A stretch of DNA of 64,000 nt from Marinilabiliaceae bacterium JC017 (GTDB taxonomy: Bacteria > Bacteroidota > Bacteroidia > Bacteroidales > Marinilabiliaceae), in the NCBI GenBank assembly GCA_004296775.1, contig RHGE01000011.1, positions 38,940-102,939 on the forward strand, in the 5' to 3' direction. The notes under the pieces are model-generated. The model saw nothing but the letters and a program-made list of their open reading frames with translations, ran no database searches and was not told the origin of the DNA. The position numbers were made by a program, and so were the translations under genes. This document shows positions 1-6,657 of this stretch, piece by piece; within the stretch, counting starts at the first letter, position 1, and each line of letters opens with the position of its first letter.

Positions 1-1654
1 CCGACTCACCGGCATTGGTTAATTTGGAACCTCTGCCCGTATCCAGCGTCTGGTATATTTGCTGATCACTCCAGTCAATATAGAAGAACGCCAGGTTAGC
101 CATCAGGCGGTTATCCAGCCACGACGATTTTAAACCTACTTCATAGTTCCAGCTCGATTCAGGATCAAAGGTGCGTTCGTCTTCCCGGTCAAAGGAGGTG
201 TTGAAGCCACCGGTTTTATAACCTTTGGTAATGGACCCGTAAATATTGGCATTTTTTGAAATAGTGTATTTCAATCCTATTTTGGGTGAAAAGGCAATAA
301 AGTCAAGTTCATCATAGAACTTATTGAATTCAGTCATATTGCCCTCTTTTACCAGGTTGTGTAAATAATCCAGTGATGCCTTCTCGTAGTCCATGCGGAT
401 TCCAATGGTTAATGACAAACCATCTACAATGTAGTCATGGATAGTAGCCTGGTGGAATAGGGCAAATCCTTTGGTGACGAAATCATAATCCTTCACGTAG
501 TCAGCGGGTGCTTTGGGATTCCCTTCAAAGAAAGAGCCAAAGTCCAGGGCCACCTGGCGGTCGTTTCCCTGCCTGAAAGCAAATGCGCCAAACAGCCAGT
601 CTAAATCTTGCTGGCCAGGTGATTTCAGGGTAAGCTCCTGGGAAAACATGTTCTGGTCCTGGTCCTGAGTTACAAAATATTTATCTATAGGGGAGAAATC
701 CTGGTCGATACCTTGCTTGTCATCGAAATATTGGTAGCTGGAGTTACTTTCCAAAATAAAGTGGTCGAACAGGAATTGCATGTACAGGTTATTGGCCAGC
801 ATATCGCGGTCGTAGGAACTGTAGCGGTTATAACTGATAGGCTGTGAAATGCCGGTCTCATCATCATAAGCCGCATAGGGATACCCACCTTGTGCAGAGT
901 AATCATAGGAAGTGATAAACTCGGCTTTAAACCGTTTGCCCGGATTAAACATTAAGCGGGCGCGGCCGGTGGCTGCTTCCAGGTCATCCACCTGTTCATT
1001 CAGGTATTCATTGGTGAAATAGCCGCCCAGCGAGGTGTAACTACCCGACAGGTTCAGTGAAAAAGCATCCGACAGCGGCTGGTTGTGGTAAATGGATCCT
1101 TTGAAACGGTCATAATTACCGCCTTCAGCTGTCAGTTCCGTGATGCGTTGATCTTTGGGCGCCCTGGTGTAGATATTGATGATGCCGCCCATGGTGTTAC
1201 GCCCGTAGAGGGTTCCCTGCGGGCCGCGCAATACCTCAATGGATTCCACGTCGATCAGGTCAATATCATAGGTTGACTTTTCAAAGTACGGCACATGATC
1301 CACGTAAAGTCCCACAGAGGGAGAATTGATCTTGGAGCCGATCCCTCTCAGGTAGATGGGAGAGGTCAGCTTAGAACCGTAATCGGGCATGTATAGGTTG
1401 GGCACAATGGCTGAAAGGGCCTTGGTGGAGGTCAGCTCTTTCTGTTGGATGGCGGTGGCATCAATGTGTGAAACTGCTGTCGGGAGGTCTTTGACTTTGA
1501 CTTCCGATTTGGCCGATTTAACCACAAATTCCGGTAGCTCAATCACCGGTATCTCTGTGGTGTCCTGTAGCAGGCGTATGTGTTGAGCGGATGCCAGCGT
1601 GTTAACAAAAAGCATGGCGGCTATCAGATATGTTTTAAAAGTATTCGTTTGCAT
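1..1654 (-). CDS. TonB-dependent receptor, N-terminal part (runs off window)
   Basis: Read on the minus strand from an ATG at 1654; the frame stays open to base 2, giving about 550 residues with the C-terminus outside the window. A signal peptide ends near residue 23 (LASAQ). There is no carboxypeptidase-like extension. The plug domain follows, with the hallmark GLYVDHVPY, IEVLRGPQGTLYGRNT and GGIINIYTR segments; the rest is beta-barrel strands (for example FFYIDWSDQQIYQ near the edge). This is a FecA/siderophore-like outer-membrane importer rather than a SusC. The ligand cannot be read from the sequence; iron chelates or cobalamin are options. Upstream on the same strand lie three small genes, 307 bp away. 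Confidence 0.9.
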   Translation of the reverse strand, partial: MQTNTFKTYLIAAMLFVNTLASAQHIRLLQDTTEIPVIELPEFVVKSAKSEVKVKDLPTAVSHIDATAIQQKELTSTKALSAIVPNLYMPDYGSKLTSPIYLRGIGSKINSPSVGLYVDHVPYFEKSTYDIDLIDVESIEVLRGPQGTLYGRNTMGGIINIYTRAPKDQRITELTAEGGNYDRFKGSIYHNQPLSDAFSLNLSGSYTSLGGYFTNEYLNEQVDDLEAATGRARLMFNPGKRFKAEFITSYDYSAQGGYPYAAYDDETGISQPISYNRYSSYDRDMLANNLYMQFLFDHFILESNSSYQYFDDKQGIDQDFSPIDKYFVTQDQDQNMFSQELTLKSPGQQDLDWLFGAFAFRQGNDRQVALDFGSFFEGNPKAPADYVKDYDFVTKGFALFHQATIHDYIVDGLSLTIGIRMDYEKASLDYLHNLVKEGNMTEFNKFYDELDFIAFSPKIGLKYTISKNANIYGSITKGYKTGGFNTSFDREDERTFDPESSWNYEVGLKSSWLDNRLMANLAFFYIDWSDQQIYQTLDTGRGSKLTNAGES

Positions 1655-1961
1655 AACGTGTATGTCAATAATAAACGGGGTGTAGTTATTTAATAGATCG
1701 TTTGACTTTGGATGAAGGACAGGTGACAAAGAGATAAAACATTTAGGTGATAATGTTTCGATGCACAGTCGATCATGAACAGTCAGTTCGATTCTTATAT
1801 AATAGTCTAGTGAACTATTGGTATAATGAAACAATAAGGTTCGGAACAGAGATTCACCCTTCTTATCAGGATGGGTGATGCGTTTATTTTTTGCTATCGG
1901 GCAAAAGGCAGCAGTTATCTATTCCTTAAGGATGATTTATCCTTTTTAAAATGAATGGTAG
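1655..1961. other. Gap between small membrane-protein genes and the receptor
   Basis: No gene is visible. A short hairpin AAGGAT-gattt-ATCCTT at about 1928-1944 lies just beyond the stop of the minus-strand gene at 1962, and CACCC...GGGTG arms lie near 1856-1878. Either could separate transcription of the small genes from the receptor; neither has a clear T-run on the minus strand. Confidence 0.3.
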
Positions 1962-2300
1962 TTAGCAAACGGGAGGGGGGCGGAAAAAGAGGTTGTGAAA
2001 CAGCGCGATGTCTTTTTCACCGGGGAAATAATAAGAAGCGTAATGTTTTAAAAGAGGTTTGCCCGGAGGCGTTGGTTTGGTTTTGCTGATTACACTTTCT
2101 TGCTGATGGTAATAGGCAATGTCATGGGTGGTAGCGTAGTGTGTAGTGTTGTGACAGGATACGGTGTTGTCAGAAAGGGGCAACGATGCAGGGATGGCTC
2201 CGTTTTTGGCAGCAGGAATACCCATGAGCATACACGAGAAGTAGACCACAAAAATGATCATGTATGCAGGAAGAGATGCCAGTGAGCCGATAAAAAACAT
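1962..2300 (-). CDS. Hypothetical small membrane or secreted protein
   Basis: A 112-residue protein I do not recognise. Residues 1-35 form a hydrophobic N-terminal segment (signal anchor or signal peptide); the rest is polar, with several His and Cys and a proline-rich end (FRPPPVC). Its ATG lies 3 bp after the stop of the DUF4491 gene at 2304, which suggests co-translation in one operon and is the main reason for keeping it. The His/Cys content could suggest metal handling, but that is only a guess. Confidence 0.5.
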   Translation of the reverse strand: MFFIGSLASLPAYMIIFVVYFSCMLMGIPAAKNGAIPASLPLSDNTVSCHNTTHYATTHDIAYYHQQESVISKTKPTPPGKPLLKHYASYYFPGEKDIALFHNLFFRPPPVC

Positions 2301-2303
2301 GAG

Positions 2304-2630
2304 TTACTTTTTCTTTCTTTTAGGATTGGATGTAAACCATCCTTTGTTTACGCGTTGTTCCTGTTCAATTACTTCGGGAATGCCCCACCAGAAAACGAAT
2401 GCAATGATACTAAAAATAGCCGAGAAGATAATGCTTGAAGTGAATAAAGCCAGACCTGCCATAATGATTCCGATGATCAGAAACAGGATCCATATCTTTT
2501 TCGTGAACAGATATTCGCCTTTGATACAGGCCCAACGTCCCAGCCAGATGCTCAGGATGGTGGAAAGACCAAGGATGATACCACTCAGGTTAAGGGTAAA
2601 TGTGCCTATTTGTATGGTTAGTTCATTCAT
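2304..2630 (-). CDS. DUF4491 family membrane protein
   Basis: A 108-residue protein with three predicted membrane segments (about residues 13-30, 45-65, 70-88). It has a family-like core (KGEYLFTKKIWILF) and a basic tail (EQRVNKGWFTSNPKRKKK), both typical of DUF4491 as I remember the family. It is a paralogue of the gene just upstream, whose stop codon it overlaps by 8 bp, so the two are translationally coupled. Function is unknown. The operon lies upstream of a TonB-dependent receptor on the same strand, so a link to envelope transport is possible but unproven. Confidence 0.75.
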   Translation of the reverse strand: MNELTIQIGTFTLNLSGIILGLSTILSIWLGRWACIKGEYLFTKKIWILFLIIGIIMAGLALFTSSIIFSAIFSIIAFVFWWGIPEVIEQEQRVNKGWFTSNPKRKKK

Positions 2631-2913
2631 CGTAGTGCCTGTTTGGATTACGTTTGGCCCGGCCTTGTAGAACCCGTTTGTGTTGCATGAATATTTCCAG
2701 GGTACTCCACATTAGCCCGGCACCCAAAACACCGGCCAGGATCGACCAAAAGCTTGGGAGGAGGGTGGAGATCAGAATAAGGATCACACCGGGGAGTGCC
2801 AGCATCCACCATACTTTCTTTCCGAAATAATACTCCAGCTTGATAACCACCGGGTGAAACACCCCGATAATCACAAAGCAAATTAAACCGATGAGAATAC
2901 CTTGTCCGTTCAT
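2623..2913 (-). CDS. DUF4491 family membrane protein (paralogue)
   Basis: A 96-residue inner-membrane protein. The N-terminus (GLICFVIIGVFHPVVIKLEY) and FGKKVWW motif match the DUF4491 pattern; three hydrophobic helices fill residues 5-75, and a basic tail (GRAKRNPNRHYDE) ends the chain. It is the first gene of the minus-strand operon 2913-1962 and overlaps the next gene by 8 bp. A TAnnTTTG -7 element lies about 17 bp upstream of the start. Function is unknown. Confidence 0.8.
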   Translation of the reverse strand: MNGQGILIGLICFVIIGVFHPVVIKLEYYFGKKVWWMLALPGVILILISTLLPSFWSILAGVLGAGLMWSTLEIFMQHKRVLQGRAKRNPNRHYDE

Positions 2914-2929
2914 GTGTTATAATTGACCG

Positions 2930-2937
2930 CAAATATA
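2930..2937 (-). promoter_or_regulatory. Bacteroidetes-type -7 element for the DUF4491 operon
   Basis: On the minus strand this reads TATATTTG, an exact match to the Bacteroidota -7 consensus TAnnTTTG, about 17 bp before the ATG at 2913. No convincing TTG is seen at -33. Confidence 0.4.
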
Positions 2938-3083
2938 CAGATTAAGATTTTTATAACCTCAGTGTCTTATTTGTGTGTTTCAGGTATTTTTGGGCAAAAG
3001 GTCACCTTCCTGTCTTACTACTCAGTATTCACCACTACTTTTCTGGTTGGTTCAGGTTAGGAATTATATTATGCCATGTTTAA

Positions 3084-3420
3084 TTCGATGCATAAGGCCA
3101 TGCTGTTGCAAAAATGACCCCTAATCCATTTAAACAAGTTTCGTAGTTACGACAGAATAAAGTAAAGAGAGTCGTTAAATTTTGTGATCTATCTAATAAA
3201 AAAAAAGGCCCCCTTAGAACAACCTTATCTTCCTTTTTTTAACCTTAGTAGCACAAGGCAATTTTCAGGCAGCAACCTTATTATCTTATTTATTCAGGAA
3301 GGGCAAGGTGCCTGATAAGATCCATTTGTTATTCTGCGATCATCCGATGCATAAGACCATGATGATACGAAATGTAAAATCCCCAATCCATTTGAACCAG
3401 TTCCGTAGTTACGACAGAAA
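3084..3420. repeat. Pair of imperfect ~77-bp direct repeats
   Basis: Copy 1 at 3084-3160 and copy 2 at 3344-3420 share CGATGCATAAG, CCATG, AATCCATTT and the closing CGTAGTTACGACAGAA, with scattered mismatches. They lie in a 600-bp gene-free stretch (2914-3521) that otherwise shows only A/T-rich DNA. The region 3038-3062 (TTTTCTGGTTGGTTCAGGTT) also resembles the tail of the dispersed repeat found at 5988 and 27849. Confidence 0.65.
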
Positions 3421-3521
3421 AAAATACGTTTTGTGTGCAAGGAGGTGAAGTAGAAGAAAAAAATATCCCATCCGCTATTATCAACGAGTGGGATATGTAA
3501 AGTATTCAGGAAACGGGACTA

Positions 3522-3809
3522 TTAACAGGCAATTACTCTGCAACCCACATACACATTTTCGAAATTCTTATAGTTGGTACGAATGGCCGTTACGTTAACT
3601 TTGCTGTTTTTGGTATAGGCAGCAGCCAGCACCATTAAGATAGCGATGTTGTCCAGTTCAATGTATAACAATTCTCCATTGGATAATGAAGCGGAAAGAT
3701 ATCCGGCATTGCCGGAAGCCGACGAAATGTTGGTAACGGTAACGTTTTTCCAGATTCGATTATCCGATTTCACTTGTACTTTTTCTTCTTTACTTTCTAT
3801 AGTATTCAT
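3522..3809 (-). CDS. Hypothetical small protein
   Basis: A 95-residue protein of unknown function. I chose the ATG at 3809 (MNTIESKEEKVQV) because the longer frame to 3923 adds a composition that looks non-coding. The product has no signal peptide. It is rich in beta-prone Ser/Asn/Val stretches, has a hydrophobic core (IAILMVLAAAY) and ends with two cysteines (VGCRVIAC). It stands alone, transcribed away from the DUF6377 regulator, with the two 77-bp repeats downstream. Confidence 0.55.
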   Translation of the reverse strand: MNTIESKEEKVQVKSDNRIWKNVTVTNISSASGNAGYLSASLSNGELLYIELDNIAILMVLAAAYTKNSKVNVTAIRTNYKNFENVYVGCRVIAC

Positions 3810-4180
3810 AGCTTTTTGTTTTAAATGGTTATTCAAATGTTTTCGTTTTGCTTCTGAATGCAGAAGCGCTTTAACTGTGCACTGGTTATTTGCAGTGACC
3901 AATTTCCGTAAATCCAAAAGCAATGCAAAGAGAAATGGTTGAAGGGGTGGATTTGATGAGTAGAGTACACAAAAAATTGAGTGTACAATAACAATTCAAA
4001 AGAATGATAATCGAAAACGTTACCGGAAGGAGTTTGGTGGCGGGGAGTAGAAGATGTGGTGAAGTTTAAAACATTATCATTAACCCGGTTGGCGTTATTT
4101 AATAGATGGAAAATTCACTCGTTCGAATACAAGCATTAAAAGAATATGTTATTTTAGCACCACTAATCCTTTTCCAAATC

Positions 4181-5800
4181 ATGATGAAACATCTATCTAC
4201 GCTGGTGCTTTTTTTTATTGCCTGCTTGCCGGTTACCCGGGCGTCAGAGGCTGACTCTACCCAACTGTTGTTTCAGGAGGCCGAAAGGGTGATGGCACTT
4301 CGTCATCAGATCAAGCAGGCTAAGGAGATGCATATAAAGGGGCTGGTTGATTCCTTGAAACAGTTGCAGGTGACCAGGGAAAAGAGCCAGATGTTTGATC
4401 TGTTAATGGATATTCAGCAGGAGTATGAATTCTTTGTGTACGATTCTGCTTTTCATTATTCCCAAAAAGCCATTGAACTGGCCTATGTGTTAAAGGATCC
4501 TTCAAAAATAGCCTTTGCCAAATCCAAGCTGGCTTTAAACCTGCTGTTAAAAGGATTGTATAATGATGCCGTGGATACCTTGAAAACCATTGATCCGCAG
4601 GTTTTATCACCTTCCCGGCGCATTGGTTTTTATAGTTACTTCTACCGGGCCTATTATGATCTATCTAATTATTCTCGTGATAAGTATTATTCTCCCCGTT
4701 ATAAAGAACAAGGCCATGTTTACACCGAAAAAATATTTAAGGAGGCCAATGAAAATTCCTACCAATATTTGTTGGCTAAGGCTCTGAACCATCTGGCGCG
4801 AGGCAATCATGACCGCGCTATGGCTTTCTACAGTCAGCTTATTGATGAACATCCTTTGGATCATCACCAGTTGGCCATTTGTTATTTTGGGATGGGTTTT
4901 ATTTACAGTGTTACCGGTGAAAATGAAAAGGCCAAGTGGTACCTGCTCAAATCAACCATTGAAGACATGCTTTCTGCCACCAAGGAGACGGCCGCCTCCA
5001 GGGTGTTGGCCGAGCTGCTCTTTAACGAAGGAAATATTGATGATGCCTATAAATTTATTCATCTGGCAAAGGAAGATGCTGACTTTTATGGGACGGAACA
5101 ACGGAAGCTGGAAATCTCCTATGTGCTTCCCCGTATCGAAGGGGCCTGGCTCAACCGGGTGGAAGCACAAAAAAATGTTGCTCTGGATGTGTCCATAGGT
5201 ATGTCTGTTTTGGCCATTATCATTATTATTTTCTCCCTGATTATTTACCGGCAGTTGAGTAAGCTTCGCAAGGCACGGAAAACTATCCTCGAATCCAATG
5301 AGAGTCTGAAGGAAGTCAACGAGATGTTGCGGGAAGCCAATAAAATAAAGGTGGAATACATTGGTTACTATTTTAATTTCAGTTCGCAATACATCGATAA
5401 ACTGGATAATCTGAAGAAAGTCATATCTCATCAGTTACTCACCAAGAAATATGATGAGATCGCCAAAGAGTTGAAGGGGTATAACTCGAAAAAGGAACGG
5501 GAACAATTGTTTAATAATTTCGATCGTATTTTTTTGAAACTGTTTCCTGACTTTGTCGCACGGTTTAATGACCTGTTTAACGAAGAAGACCGGATTGTAT
5601 TGAAAGATCCATATGCGCTGAATACCAATCTCAGGATTTTTGCGCTCATACGCTTGGGCGTTAGAGATAATGAGAAAATTGCCAGTGTTTTAGACTTTTC
5701 GGTGAACACCATTTATACCTATAAGACTCGGATAAAGAAAAAATCCATCGTTCCCAACGAAGAGTTCGAGGACCGGATTATGGATATCCGGTCGGTGTAG
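4181..5800 (+). CDS. DUF6377-type membrane regulator of the adjacent sus locus
   Basis: About 539 residues from the ATG ATG at 4181; the 25 codons upstream look non-coding, and this start places a signal peptide first (HLSTLVLFFIACLPVTRA). Helical TPR-like repeats fill the periplasmic part (about residues 20-320), one membrane helix follows at about 337-358 (IGMSVLAIIIIIFSLIIY), then a coiled coil. The C-terminal DUF6377-type region ends in a LuxR-like helix-turn-helix (about 491-521, DNEKIASVLDFSVNTIYTYK). Such proteins commonly sit beside SusCD loci; I infer that it senses a periplasmic glycan signal and activates the susC gene at 6658. It is not a histidine kinase: no kinase domain is present. 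Confidence 0.85.
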   Translation: MMKHLSTLVLFFIACLPVTRASEADSTQLLFQEAERVMALRHQIKQAKEMHIKGLVDSLKQLQVTREKSQMFDLLMDIQQEYEFFVYDSAFHYSQKAIELAYVLKDPSKIAFAKSKLALNLLLKGLYNDAVDTLKTIDPQVLSPSRRIGFYSYFYRAYYDLSNYSRDKYYSPRYKEQGHVYTEKIFKEANENSYQYLLAKALNHLARGNHDRAMAFYSQLIDEHPLDHHQLAICYFGMGFIYSVTGENEKAKWYLLKSTIEDMLSATKETAASRVLAELLFNEGNIDDAYKFIHLAKEDADFYGTEQRKLEISYVLPRIEGAWLNRVEAQKNVALDVSIGMSVLAIIIIIFSLIIYRQLSKLRKARKTILESNESLKEVNEMLREANKIKVEYIGYYFNFSSQYIDKLDNLKKVISHQLLTKKYDEIAKELKGYNSKKEREQLFNNFDRIFLKLFPDFVARFNDLFNEEDRIVLKDPYALNTNLRIFALIRLGVRDNEKIASVLDFSVNTIYTYKTRIKKKSIVPNEEFEDRIMDIRSV

Positions 5801-5958
5801 CTTTGTTCAAATCGGATGGAAATATATAAAGAGGTTAGAGGTCAGAAGTTAGAGGGGGAAATAAATAGAAATACATGGAAACAGATTGAAATAGACCGCA
5901 CTTACCAATGTCAATCTCGAACAACAATCAGCATTAAGTAACATCCCTCAAAGAGGTT

Positions 5959-5983
5959 TTTTTTCAGGATTCTCCTGAAAAAA
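5959..5983. terminator. Bidirectional intrinsic terminator after the regulator
   Basis: Perfect 11-bp stem TTTTTTCAGGA / TCCTGAAAAAA with a 3-nt loop. It is flanked by T on one side and A on the other, so it can act on both strands. Confidence 0.75.
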
Positions 5984-5987
5984 CATA

Positions 5988-6087
5988 GTGTCTTACGGGT
6001 GATATTGGTGTATTTATTGGTAAAATATTTTGGCGAGCAGTAAATCATCTTGATACTTTTTACTTTTCTGAATTGTCCAGGTTAGGG
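5988..6087. repeat. Dispersed ~100-bp repeat, copy 1
   Basis: Nearly identical to 27849-27962: both start GTGTCTTACGGGTGATATTG, continue through TTTTGGCGAGCAGTAAATCA and end with TTGTCCAGGTTAGG. Copy 2 has one extra TTGATACTT unit. No reading frame is conserved. Nature unknown; a short mobile or REP-like element is likely. Confidence 0.8.
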
Positions 6088-6118
6088 AATTACAATCCCG
6101 GTTGTGTAATCTTAATTG

Positions 6119-6330
6119 TCTTATCCTGATACTTGATACTTTTATCTTGATACTTTTTGTGACACAATAAATCCCATCCGTGACAGGGAAAACCTTCTCC
6201 GTGACAGCCGGTACCCCTTCCGTGACATGACCTGAGGCCTTCCGTGACACGATGAACCCCTTCCGTGACAGCGAAAACCTGCTCCGCTCGTTTGTCCTGA
6301 TACTTGATACTTTTTTCTTGATACTAACTT
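6119..6330. repeat. 21-bp tandem array flanked by direct repeats
   Basis: The 9-mer TCCGTGACA or a close variant recurs with starts at 6156 (degenerate), 6177, 6198, 6219, 6241, 6262 and 6283 (degenerate), a period of 21 bp with one 22-bp step. The 12-bp spacers differ. The array sits between two near-identical direct repeats, 6119-6158 and 6291-6330, both carrying TCCTGATACTTGATACTTTT and CTTGATACT. With this entry, the terminator and the dispersed repeat, the gap 5801-6657 contains no convincing gene. Confidence 0.85.
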
Positions 6331-6657
6331 GGGGAATCATCCTTCGGGCATGGACATATGGATTGAGATGGTTCTGTCAGGGGGTAAAATCACCAAAAAC
6401 CTCTCCAAATCGTGTCAGACCGCTTTGTATTCGATCTATATTTTTAACATTTATTAAGAGGTTTAAACAGAAGGTAACCAATGAATAGGGGATTTCATGG
6501 TTCTTTATATTTCTAGATTCTCTATAGGTAATTATTAAATCCGTTGCGCCTTCAATTTCTTTGCCTGTGTAAAGACAATACGTCATTTCTACCGATGATG
6601 TATTGGATAATAGAAGAGAGAATCTTGAATCAGTTAATACAATTTATGGAGAGTTTT

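Noticed and set aside
3646..3942. Plus-strand 98-codon frame
   Set aside because: Antisense shadow of the small protein at 3522-3809; its product has no recognisable features.
4121..4140. GTTCGAATAC resembling a tRNA T-loop
   Set aside because: No acceptor or anticodon stems around it.
6156..6291. CRISPR-like spacing of the TCCGTGACA repeats
   Set aside because: Repeats of 9 bp and spacers of 12 bp are far too short, and there are no cas genes.
6014..6340. Minus-strand 108-codon frame with seven-residue repeats (VTEKVFP, VTDGIYC)
   Set aside because: The frame is open only because the 21-bp DNA array is a multiple of three; its ends run through the flanking direct repeats and the dispersed repeat.
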